Made by a program: the position numbers and the translations under genes. A stretch of 64,000 bases of DNA from Cladopsammia gracilis. Taxonomy: Eukaryota > Cnidaria > Anthozoa > Scleractinia > Dendrophylliidae. The stretch lies in assembly GCA_022457155.1 (NCBI GenBank), contig JAJGOT010000003.1, positions 922,501 through 986,500 of the forward strand, given 5' to 3'. Under the pieces are notes generated by a model. It searched no databases and had not been told where the DNA came from. It worked only from the letters and a program-made list of their open reading frames with translations. Numbering within the stretch: position 1 is the stretch's first letter; each line of letters opens with the position of its first letter. Positions 25,774-38,039 of this stretch are shown piece by piece.

Positions 25774-28700
25774 CTAAAACAAACCAGAACATTAGTTTAA
25801 ATTTTGATACATAACACATATTAAAAGAACCACGGATACAAAAAGGTCCACAATTTGTACTTGCGTGAACAGCAAATTGGATTAAGTTGAAAATCCACAG
25901 CATCACAATGAAGCAGTACTCAAAAGCTTTGATTTCAGTGGCAACACATTGCGACTTATTACAAATAAATTTTGTAAAGCTCTTGTTTATTTTGCAAAAA
26001 AAAACGCGTAAGAAACATCAAGTACGTTCGACGTTTGAAATTAAAATTCACTACATTTCTTATGCTGGAAAGAAATTTGGATTACCAACACTCGCTTTCA
26101 AGGATATACATCAACCAATCCCACTGACTAAGATATATAAGATAGTAGTTAGCCTCTATTTCAATTTGTTATATTTGTAATCGAAGTTAATACTTTCACT
26201 CCCAAAATTCTATTAGCAGCACATGCAACAGAAAGCACTGCTGGATAGCCTTCATTTAAATGATCAAATTTTAGAATTTCATCCACAGATGTGAAAGTTA
26301 AAACCTCTTTGCACAGCATAATAAACAGTACCACAGGAAAGAACTGGTCATAAGCTTTCATTTGAATGGTCACACTTTAGGGATTTCATCCACAGACTTG
26401 AGCCCCTTTAAACAGCATAATAAACAAAACCACAGGAAAGTACTGTGCTGCAAAGCTTTAAAAAAATCAAAATTTAATTATGTAGTTTAAGCTCGAGTGC
26501 TGTATCTATTCAAAAGAAAATCAGTCAAATCTAGCAAACTCTATTATTCCAACAAAAACGAGGGCCGGGAGACTACATGTATCTATGATTTATTGTGTGT
26601 GCTTGTTCAAAGTTAGCTGTTCAATGTTTAAACACGTGCATTGCGACAAATGAAAAATGCATTACCATTGTTAAATAGCGCGATCTGACCAAACTTAGAA
26701 GAAAAAATATCTCGACTTTAGATCGGAAAAAAGTAGAATAGAAACAACCAACAACGCAAGAACGTACTGCTCCGTAGTTTTCATTTCAATGGTAACACTC
26801 CATTGCATGGAATTTCATTCATCCATCCACAGACTCAAAAGTTGGAACCACCTTGTACAGCATAATAACAGTACCACGGGGAAAATTATGCCTGTCAGCT
26901 TTAATTTGATTGGTCACACTAGGATTTTATCAAGATATCTAAGGTCATAACCACATATCCTGATCAAGGTCTTTTGAATTTTGGTATGAAATGGGTCAAA
27001 AGACATGAAAATTAAAATACGAATTTCAATTTTGTTTTTTAACTTCGTGCTATCAATTAGACTTGATGGTGGTGTATGACAACGATCTTCAAAAGCTTTT
27101 ACAAATGTGTTGAAAAGTCGAGACGCGCTAAATGACTTGGTTTTTTTATCTGCGCCAATAACCACCCGATTGTTGCTGGACCGAACATGTCTGGCGTAAA
27201 ACTGCGCTTGTTACAAGCCCGTTAAATTGAAACTTAAACGGATAAAAAAGTTTTGGATTTTAGTTGTTAATCGGGGAAGCGAAATTATCACTACACTGCA
27301 AAGGTAGAAATAAATTTCCAAACCTATTTGTAGCCAGAAAGGAAATTCGTGAAAGTTTGGACAAGAAAATGGTGTCAATGATTGTATTTGTGGAGTCAAC
27401 ACACTGCGCAATTTAGGCTTTCACAATTCCAAGTTTTATTCCATTCATTGTCTGCTGCAGCTGAAATATTATTACATTTTCAAATCATCTTTTCCGTACC
27501 GTTACCTTTGTTTACACATTTTCCAGTTCTACAGTGATTTAAAAGAAGTTTATTTTTGGAAGGAAAAAACAAAGACATTCGAATCCGAAAATAATCGTCC
27601 CAGGTGTGTTAGTTTACATTTCAAGCAACTCTAGTTTCCCGTTGATTGCTATTGAGTCTTAATTTACTGAAAGCGAAAATGGTTTTGTGCCACTTTGAAT
27701 GGTTTATTGTGGTTTTGTTCTCTATTCAGTGGTGTAATAAGCAAAATTCTCCGCAAATCCTTTATGATGGCTTAGCAACTAGAACTTCGAAAAGAAACAA
27801 AACACAACATGGATAGAATGAGTTAGTAGGTTTAAATAATTGAGATGTTTTGAATATTTAAACCAGGACAAAAATTCGTTCAAGAAAAAAAATCGTGTTT
27901 TAAATAAAGTAAACAGCAAGTTCAGTCTCTAAAACCTGTCGTTATTTTGTCTAAACGCAAAAAGGCGTTCTGTTTGGTGGGAAAAGATTGAAATCGATTC
28001 TGGTTGGGCAAGCAGTCTTCATCCATGAATGGAGTAAGTAAAAAGAAACAAGGGAGAATTTCTCAAACTTGAATGGTATTACTCTTAATGACTAAAAAAC
28101 ATACACTTCGGAGTGCAAAAGCGTCAATTCATATGAGACAGCGTAAAAAATTAAATTACGAAGTCGAAGTATAAATAATTAGTTTGTATATCATATCTAT
28201 GAACGAAATAAAAATAAAGTAATGAAGAAACTGGTAGAGCAAATAAAGGGAATCGATTCGATATTTAAATGCATTGAATGAGATCCCCTTTTCGTGACAC
28301 AGTCTTGTGTGTCCTTCAACTTCAACACGGATCCAAAAATCAGTAAAGGTGCTTAAAATCGCGATTTGCTGTGGCGGATAAGATGTTTGTTTGATGATGA
28401 AAAATAATTCAATGATTTATTGCTGTGTTACTGAGAGACAAACCGCGCCGATCGACAGCTTCGCGCGTTCATCCAAGTTAGGAACATTTTTCCTGGTGTC
28501 TTGGTTTCCTGGATACGTGGTGTCACATGAATTACTAAGTTAGCAAAACAAATTGCAAAAAACACCCGTTTCGTGCAAAAAGCACCCGTTTCGTGTAAAA
28601 GGCATTGAAATCTGAACACGTCTTCTCTTAGTTTTGTGTTTTCAACAGTTTTACTTTAAAGCAGCTTGTGAATTTTGAAACCGATTGCGTCCTATCACGA

Positions 28701-31700
28701 TATATATAACATAAAATTCTTCCAATTATCGTCAGGGAAAAGCGCGGCGTTTCATTTAACCCAAACTGCATGTTGAATAAATCTTTTCTGAAACGTTTGA
28801 AATGCATTTTATTTCGACGTGAAATACTAATATAGTACATGCAAGTAAACAACTAAATAGTTTGTTATGCGACATATATCTTTTCTCATGCACCTGCTAG
28901 CTAGTGTGGCGTTTTGAAGAAGGACAGATTTTAGATTCATTAGGTGGGCGGTTCGCTATTTCGGTACAAGTGCCAACTACTCCATTGTTATGTTTCGAAA
29001 GCTATGGAAAACACTTTTAATGGAGGACACTTTCTATTTAGGTAAAAGGTTCTATTAAAAATCAGTATAGAGTAATTTAGTCTGGTATTTGATACGAGTG
29101 CGTAACACACCTTCCTTTCATGTGTGGTTTTATTCAAAACACAATCGAGACTCTTGCCTCGGCAACAAAAAATTTAACATACTCACTAAAAGAGGAAGCC
29201 ACCTTTCATTTCACACGTTTAGGACTTGTCGAAAAATCGCTATGTTTTATTACAACTTTGTGCAACCTCGGCTGACAACGCTGTTATATTTCTTTCAGTT
29301 TTTGTTCGGAACATCTGAATCTTCTTGAAAACTCCTGTTTCTAATTAGCTAATGAGTACCATTCTGGGCCAGCATTTTTCGAAACGCGTGTGAGAATGGT
29401 TCGTTTGGAAACAAAAGGCGAGCATTTTTAAGAGTAACATCTAAAAGTTTTCGTTCATTAGTTTGTAAAGCTGTCCGCAAGCTTTTGCCCAAATGAATTG
29501 AAGAAATTTACACTTCTCCATCAATAAAAACTTAACCTTATTTTCTGAATTGCCATAAAAAACATCAGCGGAGAAAATTTGCATTTTGTATCTATAAAGG
29601 TAAAATTATTGACGACTATTCTATGGGCTTATTATTCGGGACAAAATTATTGGGAACTATTTTTTGCCAGCTGGAACAAATTTCTATTTATCATTTGACA
29701 TAAAAAAATGAGCTTAGAAAGAACTCTTTCTACGCAATCCATAGATAAGAGTTGAATTATAGGGGACTATTTTTAACAGCTAGAATTAATAAGATCAAAG
29801 GAACAAACATTTAAATCGAGTGTATCCAACAATTTGAAATGAACTATTCAATCACGTTTAAGTCTCTCTTGTTTATCGTTAACCCAAAAGCGCCTTGGCG
29901 ATTCTCAATCAAATTCGATTGTTTCCATGGATGTGGTGCATTTACACCTCCTGTGAGGACATTGCATATGAACAGAATTAAGAGCTTCCAATCTTTCACA
30001 CTTGACCGGGCAAACACTAGCACCGAAATATATACACCACAGAAATATACGGAAATGAAATTTCCTCGGGGCCATCTGGGATAAATGGACAAAAATATTG
30101 AAGTTTCCTCTCAAACTGATTTGTGACACGCCTTTCAATCCGTTATTCACCGAGGTATTTTGCTCGACCAGATTTTGATCGTCCAAGGATTAAAATTGAA
30201 TTTTCCACGAAAACGTCTGTGGGTACTCACACCAAATTCAAAGTTACCTAGAGACAGGGCGCGCCTCCGCTTCTGTCACTTCGATATATCACACATCAGT
30301 TTGGTGGTGAATTCGGTGAGATATTTACGGTGATGGCGAAAATTATGTTCAAAGGCTAGAGAAATTGAATCGATGAGATCAAGACCTGTCTACTACATTT
30401 CAACTCACGCATTTGCCATTTGAAAAGGACATTCTCGTTATTGGAAAAAATAAAGAATTTGTCGAGAAATTAGTTTGAAAATTTGAAAATTTGAAGATCA
30501 GGAGTTCCGGCCAAACAAATCTTTGTGTAAGTTCCTTTTATTCAGAGGGGTCTTAACTGACAGTGGGACTTTTAATAACGATAAAAAAGATTCAAACAAT
30601 TGAACCATGATTGAGAGAGCTATAGAACTCATTGAACAAACCAAAAAGAAAGGATATTGATCGTTGAAGAGAAAAACCCAACAAAAAAACCTGAAAAGTT
30701 AATCAGTCGCTTAAAAACGAACCGTCCGTGTTTATTCGAGAATACAAACAATCTATATTACTTATAAAGAGACGAAGGAGGGATTTTGCCGAGTCAGACA
30801 GAAAACACTCGACTTTCTTTTTTCTTTTTTTTTTTTTGCGAAATCGTTACAGCTGTTACCATTCACTTGAGATCATTCGTTTTAAATTTAATCTCTCTTG
30901 TAAAAGTCATTAAATTCTTCGATAAAGGTGCAATGCAATACTGCCTACAGTTATTTCCGAAACTAAAGTTAAAGCACACAGATGAAAGCGTTTCTAAGTA
31001 TCAAACGCAACTGCAAAATCGATCCACGCATCAACGCGTTCAACGTTAATAATTATTGAAACAAATCGAGGCGAGTTTTAGCGATGCAAATACAAATTGT
31101 AACCAAGTACAGCTTGAAATAATGATAAGCATTAAGCGCAGAAAGCTATCATAAAAACGAGTGCTTCAGAGAGCTTTGCTCCACTGGAAAATGCATTGTT
31201 TTGAAAAAGCTCGTTCATCGACAAACGACAAGTCGCTTTTCCTTTGAAGGTGCTTGCTATTCATTCAAAGAAGGACGCGCAATAAAACAATTCTTAACTT
31301 ACCAGAGTGTATATCGCTCGAGGAACCGCAAGCACCCGATTCTTTGCCGTTTTCTTCCTCTTCGCTGTTATTTTCATCGTCTTCATCGTTCAATGAGTCC
31401 CCTGGGTTGCTGCGTTGCCTTCAAGATGAATTCAAAAAGGTGATAAAGAACGTGTGAAAATCGCGCACGCTGGACAACTCATTGCGGCTTGTTCGCGGCT
31501 TTGTGTGTCAAAACAGTTGTTTTTCCATGTTTCTTTGTACCAAAAAAATTGAGGCCTTCGCCTCGGGTATTAAGGGGTCAGCGTTTAAGTGAAACAGATT
31601 AACAGAACTGTTAGGGGCCAGTGAAAAGAAAACTCAAACAAATTGCTGTTACTTAACAGAACGCGATCACTTCGTACCTTCGTTCCAGCCGCCTGCGATG

Positions 31701-33847
31701 GCCTGCTCCTTGCTCGCGGAAACCTTTCGCAAAAGGATTGTTGTCGATTTTTAGCTTGGTTATCTGTTCATGAAGGAATAAAATTTAGACTGTCAAACAA
31801 ACATATTTCGACCTTTGTTACAAGAACACGACCAGGAATAGTTTAATAATGTAAGGGCCAATGGCTATTCACACACAAAGCGCTATGTCCAAAGAAACTA
31901 GTCCTAGAACATTTATTAATTCCGACAACGAATTGCCTTGGTACTCTGGTGCTAAGCACACAAACCGATAAATATTCGCAAACAAACTTAAAAACTCAAC
32001 TAAAGAGAAACTTTTCTGTTGCCTTACAGTGAAGAAAAGAAGTTTATATAAAAAATTCAAACCGGTAGCTTCCTTTTAAAAACAGAATATTCTATATCAG
32101 AGAATGTTCGAGAGTCATGTTCCACGCCAAAAAAAACTAAAATTCAACCACAAGAAAATTTTAAAATAGATTTCTTCAACAGCTACAGTTTTAATTTAAG
32201 GATCTTTTTAATGTCTCAATGACCCCTAACCAAATTTTGGAGTTTCAAGTGGAACAAAGATTTCTAAGTACTTAAGCTCTCGGAGATCGCACAATTATTC
32301 TTCCATAAAACGGTGTGTAAAATAACCTTGTTCCACAATTTTACCGAATTGTGCCCGCTTCTTACGAAATAAACCTACTTCAGTGTGCGTATTACTTCTT
32401 TGTTTTAGTAAAAATTTGGCGTGGATAGACTCTTTCGATGAACAGATATCGATTCGACAACAAAGCTTAAAAAGCTCTCTTGAATAAAAACACAAATACT
32501 ACAAACTCCCTCTTAAGCCAAATCAAATTTAACGAATACAAAACCACTTGAGAAACAAAATGAGGATTTGATTTTCAACACAAACTGGAAAGTAATAATT
32601 AACAGTGGGCTTGACACAAACCTTCTCATTTTGATAAGCCGTCACTCCAATGAATACTGTTTCAGGAAATGTGAAAGTCTTAAAATTACTGTAGGGATGT
32701 TTATACGTGTCGTCCGCCCTTACAACGTGAATTCTTGGTTGGTACTTGTGCATGGAATTCAAAATTGTCTGAAAAGAAAGAAGAAAAAAGAAGAAATAAA
32801 TAAAGAGATAAATCGGCCATCAACCACAATCAACAAACAAAAATAATTACAGACGTGACGGCAAATCGACAGCTGATGAAAAACGAATAAAAAGACGGAA
32901 TTTCAAAGGCTTAAAGAAACTTACGTAGCCGTATTTGTCTGCGATGTTGTTGGTAAGTTTCATTTTGTGAAACGAGATGGTTTTCTGCATCCACTGCGCG
33001 CCTGTGCTAGGAGAATCGGGATGCATGTAGAGAGGTTTTGGCATCTCTGGATCGGCCTTGCCCGCGACCATCCATCTACAGTTATGAAACTTGTATCGAC
33101 AATCGTCCGCCGGCACAATGTCCATGAGAAAGAAATATTTCGCCCGAGGGTCCAATCCTGTCACGCGCGCTTTAATCGGCGGAAACATGCGCCTGTTGAC
33201 AGAGAGCGAAACCATTAGACACGGACCGCTTGAAATAAACATGGGCGATGAAATCAACAACGGTTCCTGGTCCGCGGGGTTAATAGCGTTACACCTAAAG
33301 GAGTGAATGTGTTCATGGGGGATTGTTTAGCTTTTACGCAGACAAAATTGTCTGTTTAAACTGGCATTTGCATCGCTTCGAGACCGCTAGGCGATGAAAT
33401 CGACACAATCCCTCGATGCGACATTCCGAGAACTTACATCAACCGCATAACGAGCGGTTGGGTTTGCTGGTCACAAGAGACTAGTATATACATATTTCTA
33501 TACCTTCCTGCCTTGGTTATAACCATTTCTGTTTTCTCCTCGTAGAAACTCTGCCAAAGGTCCTTATTTTCCAGGGATATATCGATGTTCTCGTGCTCGG
33601 AATCGTGAACGGGCATATGGACTTGCTGCGGAGGGACGGGCATTGCTCCAGGACCGAAGTGAGAAGGCTGTTTCGCCATTTGTGTTGGATGGTATGGTGT
33701 ATATGAAAACGGCCCGTTTGAATTCAAATTATTCGGAATCGACGAACTGTTTCCTGGCACGCCAGGAATAAACTGTGAGCATCCTTCGAGCAAAGAACTA
33801 ACGCGAAAATCTCTCATCCTTGCAGGGTAGAACGGATAGTATGCCAT
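25148..33847 (-). CDS. TBX2/3: Tbx2/3 T-box transcription factor, complete
   Basis: Nuclear transcription factor of the Tbx2 subfamily, whose bilaterian members mostly repress targets. Six coding exons (33847-33504, 33192-32925, 32768-32622, 31763-31678, 31418-31303, 25773-25148) join in phase to 528 codons and TGA/TAA-type stop. Residues 1-15 ([14 protein letters not shown]) match the conserved MAYHPF start of vertebrate Tbx2/3; an in-frame TGA at 33901-33899 and no other ATG fix this start. The T-box spans about 92-269, from [17 protein letters not shown] to [12 protein letters not shown], with the family signature [21 protein letters not shown] basic GHRRRLERR (possible nuclear localisation signal) and an acidic Asp/Glu/Asn-rich stretch (about 290-305) follow. 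The C-terminal exon is rich in Pro, Ser, Tyr and His. An additional exon within the 5.5-kb last intron cannot be excluded, but phases already match. Tbx4/5 lies downstream on the same strand. Confidence 0.92.
26186..26480. repeat. 106-bp repeat copies with a TTAA-element-like left end
   Basis: TTAATACTTTCACTCCC at about 26187 resembles the TTAACCCTTTAACTCCC terminus of the elements at 3509 and 44991. About two to three repeat units follow (AGCTTTCATTTGAATGGTCA, AGCATAATAAACAGTACCAC). No right end was found. Confidence 0.6.
26760..26940. repeat. 106-bp repeat copies, diverged
   Basis: GACTCAAAAGTTGGAACCAC, CTTGTACAGCATAATAACAG and flanking partial units, inside Tbx2/3 intron 5. Confidence 0.7.
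31303..31418 (-). CDS. TBX2/3: Tbx2/3 coding exon 5 (acidic linker)
   Basis: Acceptor TTGAAG|GCAACG at 31418 and donor CTG|GTAAGT after 31303. 116 nt, phases match exons 4 and 6. It encodes a linker with the acidic run [16 protein letters not shown]. The acceptor lacks a strong pyrimidine tract next to the AG, so the exon edge is slightly less sure than the others. Confidence 0.8.
31678..31763 (-). CDS. TBX2/3: Tbx2/3 coding exon 4 (end of T-box)
   Basis: Acceptor TGAACAG|ATAACC at 31763 and donor AG|GTACGA after 31678. 86 nt, 28 codons plus 2 bases. It encodes [16 protein letters not shown], the last helix of the T-box, then a basic GHRRRLER. Confidence 0.93.
31764..32621. other. Tbx2/3 intron between exons 3 and 4
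   Basis: 858 bp, AT-rich, no repeat or coding sequence recognised. The introns at 33193-33503 and 31419-31677 are equally plain. Confidence 0.6.
32622..32768 (-). CDS. TBX2/3: Tbx2/3 coding exon 3 (T-box)
   Basis: Acceptor TTTTCAG|ACAATT at 32768 and donor AAG|GTTTGT after 32622. 147 nt, 49 codons. It encodes [20 protein letters not shown] and [16 protein letters not shown]. Confidence 0.95.
32925..33192 (-). CDS. TBX2/3: Tbx2/3 coding exon 2 (T-box core)
   Basis: Acceptor TCAACAG|GCGCATG at 33192 and donor TAC|GTAAGT after 32925. 268 nt. It encodes [30 protein letters not shown] and [12 protein letters not shown]. Confidence 0.95.
33504..33847 (-). CDS. TBX2/3: Tbx2/3 coding exon 1
   Basis: ATG at 33847 begins [10 protein letters not shown]; donor AG|GTATAG follows 33504. 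344 nt, 114 codons plus 2 bases. The frame is open a little upstream (through a GTG at 33880) but closed by TGA at 33899-33901. It ends in the T-box start [19 protein letters not shown]. Confidence 0.92.
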
Positions 33848-33997
33848 CACCGTACGCAGCCTCGCTCGTTCGCTGTTCACCTCACTTGAGTTCTCTTGTC
33901 ACTCACGCTCATCGCTTGAACTCGTGTATTGTTTATGAAGTTTTTTTCCAGCTGCGTCGTAACAATGTAGTTGTCATAAGAACTAATGAACCCCGCC

Positions 33998-34035
33998 ATC
34001 TGATTGGACGAGAGTTTCCGAGCGACCAATCAGAT
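33998..34035. promoter_or_regulatory. Inverted pair of CCAAT boxes upstream of Tbx2/3
   Basis: ATCTGATTGG at 33998-34007 and its exact reverse complement CCAATCAGAT at 34026-34035, separated by 18 bp, about 150 bp upstream of the Tbx2/3 ATG. CCAAT boxes are NF-Y sites in animal promoters; the promoter role is inferred from position. No clear TATA box was seen. Confidence 0.45.
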
Positions 34036-37000
34036 CGCGCGATATTAATCTTTGACATGTGTAATTGACATGCAATCCATTGAGGAGGTGACATTTTTGT
34101 GTTCTTTTCTGAAAGAATTAGCACCTTTTCCATGTTCCTTGTCACATATTCTAATGTCAGCCAGTGGATTTCGTCGCCTAACCGATCGCCAGGGTATATC
34201 ACAACGTTTTTATTCCAGAAATGTACGTTTCTTGCTGCGTTTCTCAGAAAGCTCTGAGTAATACACATGCCAAATAGTTTCTAAAGAACGTGGCCAGGAA
34301 ACGATGACCTTTTCTGGTATGTGTTGCCCAAGGGCAACATTCCAATTTTGTAGACTTCATATAAAATTCTACTTTTCGGCTCAGTGGGTGTAGCTCGTGT
34401 GTTACCATAAGCGCGCTTAAATTATTTGCCGGCTTCCGGTGGATAAAAATATCTCAATAAAATAGCTTTCAAAATTCTCACCAAAGCCGTCATCTTGGCG
34501 CCAACCCTGTTCCCCAAACCGTACACAGTTTGTTAAAAAGCACACTTTATTAAATCAAGCCCACAACAAGGAAACAAACTGCAAGTGCGCCTAAAAGCTA
34601 CGCTGAAAACTACAGCGTTTTTGACAATTAACCGAGTCAATTTCACCGGGAATCGTGTAACCGGTAACAGATGACTACCTGGTCAGCTTCAGCAGGTTGC
34701 GTGGAATTTGGGCGGGTTTTACGGCATCATAAAGCGGTCTATTTTGCTCTTCGCGGCGACTAGTATGGCTCGCAAAAATCCAATAATTACTCGCTTTGTT
34801 TGCGGCGTGTCTTTTTCACGAGAAACACATCAATTCTAATGTGTCTTGGCACTACCGTTTCCCCTGGTGTGTTAAAGATCTCGCAAATTCTCTAAACAGT
34901 CAAACAATTTCAAACGGATAATTGGACTCGCTTTGTTCCTTGGCGCTTTTTTTAAGCCCAGGCCGTGTGGGACTTGATTAACTCTTTCTTCTTTTGTTTA
35001 TCAAAGAGCTTGATGTTATTGAAATGTATTGACTCATCTAATTAGCACATGGCTCGAGCTATTTCTGAATAAGGCCAGCTATTACCAATAAAGAAACCAT
35101 TATAAAAGTCCTAAGGCCGAGAGTCTTAATTCTTTTATCCAGTTCGGGTATTTTGCTTTCAATGAGCTTGCCCCATTTGAGAAAGTATTTGCAAAACAAA
35201 AGTCACCCTCAAAGAAGTAAACTTTGTCGAGGCCCTTGAAATTAATATTGTGGGGATGAAATGTTTAAATTTTTATGACTCTTGACTAAACAGCTGTGAA
35301 ATGGAAAACATTGACCACCACAAAAAATTACCAGAAATTGCTCGAAAGAGGGAAGGAAGAAACGTGGTACTCGAGATTGTAAGACACTTCTTGCGGAATA
35401 AAAACAACAAAAAACATTTATTTCTCTAGATCTGAGTGAAAAAAAAAACACAAATTAGGAGTTAACTGTCGCTTAGCTAAAACATCTTTCACACGTTCAT
35501 TCATTCTAACGCTGAAATTCGCCGCGGTGCGGATTTTTATTGTGCCAAAAGGACAGATCTTTTCCTCGCGCTTTTTAAATCGCTTACGTCAATACTGTTT
35601 TATATCTTTCGCAGAGAGGAAATAAAGTTAATCGCTGACTTTCAGAGACATATCAACAACGTCCAAAGAGAAAATAAATACAATTCGTACGTGGAATTAA
35701 TTTTAATTAGAAAACAAAAGTCGCCTAAAGTCTTCTCCTATGTGTTTACAAGAGTAGAGGCACATATCCGGTGATATGGCACCACTTTTAAATAGCCGAG
35801 GAAATTGAAAAAAATGCTCGACAAAAGTCCCGCCTACAGCAGCCTCGGGTTTTGCACACGTTTGTCAGCAAACGGATGCGAATCATCCTTGGTGTTATGC
35901 CAACCTATAAGCGATGAACCACAAAGGCTTTCTGTCGCTTCCATAGTGAACTAGTAGCTGGAACTAAATAAAGGCGATAATCCGTTTGGACTTCGAGCAG
36001 GTGAAAGTCATCAAATATGAATGAACCCTTAACGAGAGTTTTTGGAAAAGCGACTCAATACTCTTTAAATCCCTGCGAATTCAACGAGAGTCTCGCTCTT
36101 TCTTGTATTGTTGTTTATTTGTAAAATAATAAAAGTGCTTCAAAAGCCTTCTTTTTTCGTTTAAGGTGTATTTTTTTCTCGTCACAAATTAAGCCTTCTC
36201 GATCTATTCATCGTTGGTACGAACACTACTGCTTGTAGGTGTTGGTTGTTTTAGCACCGTGGCATGCCATTTCCATTCAGCGCAAATGTACTTTTACACG
36301 GTCAAGTAAACATGGCAAAAATAATAATGATCTGCTAGACTTTCGAACGTCTGAGATTTAAAAGAAAGTTTAGAAAAATTCTGCAAGTTTCTCTTGGCTT
36401 TTCAAACTCCTACAATGTTCAAGTTAAAACGCGTGCATGTATTTAATTGGGTTCTGTCCAATTTTGAATATTCTTTTGAAAGTACGGAATGATATTGATA
36501 AATGTGTGATGTGAAGTCAAATACTTTTTTAATTTGTTGGCTTTTCGATTCCCTGGGAGATTTTTATTTTGTGGACCTCCGTCCACATTATATTATTTTA
36601 ATTGGATTCTGCCCAGTTTGCAAAGGTCTTTCTAGAAGTAGAAATTTGATGAATATTTCGGCCCTTGGAAATCGGCCAACACGTGTATAATATTGAATGT
36701 TTGCCAACGCGCGACATACTAGTGTTTACAGTTCTGTTTTAAGCTTCCTACACTTGGGTGTAGGAGTCAAGGGGTGGAAAATTGTACTACGCTCGCGCAT
36801 ATTGCAGCGGACGTCAGACGTTCCATGCGTTTCAGGTTATCTCTCTGGCAGGCCAGCTCTCAAAATCGCTATTAACATTTCAAAAGAGAACTGATAAGTT
36901 TTTAAGCCTTTTTGCGAGAACACAAAACCGCAGGCCGAATTTCGATATGACGTTTATCTCACTTTTTCTTAGATATCCGATATTTATTTCACCAGCGGTT

Positions 37001-37720
37001 TATTTCGATTGTACGAATGCATACAGCAGGGATATCTGTGCAACGAATTCAGTATCATATCACTAATTATGCTTTTTTGCTTCCATTGTCAAAATAGAAT
37101 TTTGGCCTTCTAAAATTTCACTTGCGAAAAAATAAAAATAAAAGCATCGCATAAAAAATTGATTGATCACACCTAGGAATTATCCACAGCGAGCTAGACT
37201 AATAGAACCAGCCAACTTGCATAACATAACAAATAACACCATCATAAAAGCACCGTTCAGTGTGGTTTTCGTATGAATGGTCACAGCCAACAGTTAAACC
37301 AATTTATAAGCCAAAGATACTGATGGGATCGAGACTATTACAGATGACTAACCCCCCCCCCCCCCCCCCCCCACGCCCGCACCCCAGGCTAAAACTAATG
37401 CAACCACGACGAAGTATTTTTCATTATATTAACGTTTATCCCGGCACTGATTGATTGTTTTTTATTGTTCAACCTCTCCGTTTCTCTCCATTTACACCCC
37501 AATTGATTCTTTGGTCACCCACTGCCTCAATTTCGCTCACTCATGTAGCTTCATGTTCATCATTTTTCTTACTTTTTTTTTTCTTAAGTTTCATTGAAAC
37601 TCATTCAATTTGATTGCTTGCTCGATGACTCCCTCTTCTGAAACTACTATAGCTCGTAATCGGATCAAAATTTTAACTAAAACATGTATTGAATCTTCAT
37701 CAGTTCAACCTTTAGACTGC
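34036..37720. other. Intergenic upstream of Tbx2/3
   Basis: Expected to hold Tbx2/3 promoter and enhancers. No motif beyond the CCAAT pair stood out. One diverged 106-bp repeat piece near 37205-37285 and a poly-C tract at about 37351-37371. Confidence 0.4.
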
Positions 37721-37745
37721 CAAGAGTTATGACTCAAGTAGTAAA

Positions 37746-38022
37746 AGGTAAAAGGTAAAGTCGCACACGGGCCACGAATGGCCCACACGGCCGGAGCTTA
37801 ACCCGGTTTCTGTAGCATGAAGCAACTAGGAATATTGCTACTCCCCCCTAGATGGGATGCTAGTACATCGCAGGGTTACCCCCAGCATTACATCGCCGGT
37901 ACCCATTTATACAGTAAAGTTTCTTGTCTAAGGAAACAACACGACGGCAGAGATCAGGCTCGAACCACTGACCTTCAGGTTGAAAGTCCAACGCGCTAAC
38001 CACTATACCACCGTGCCTCCAC
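37746..38022 (-). mobile_element. tRNA-derived SINE with perfect 17-bp target duplication
   Basis: Read on the minus strand, the head holds TAGTGGTTAGCGCG (A box) and GGTTCGAGCC (B box), followed by a body with GGTACCGGCGATGTAATGC and a tail of TTTTACC repeats. ATGACTCAAGTAGTAAA flanks it at 37729-37745 and 38023-38039. An intact duplication implies a fairly recent insertion. Confidence 0.9.
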
Positions 38023-38039
38023 ATGACTCAAGTAGTAAA

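Larger units (their letters stand above)
25774..31302. other. Tbx2/3 intron 5 (5.5 kb)
   Basis: Holds two 106-bp repeat loci (26186-26480 and 26760-26940) and a short tandem of CACCCGTTTCGTG-AAAA units at about 28562-28605. No further exon was recognised. Confidence 0.6.

Noticed and set aside
28562..28605. CACCCGTTTCGTG tandem
   Set aside because: Only about two units; considered for CRISPR-like spacing but far too short and in an animal genome.
33848..33880. Tbx2/3 start at 33880
   Set aside because: The codon at 33880 is GTG; the first ATG is 33847 and gives the conserved MAYYPF start, with an in-frame TGA at 33899-33901.
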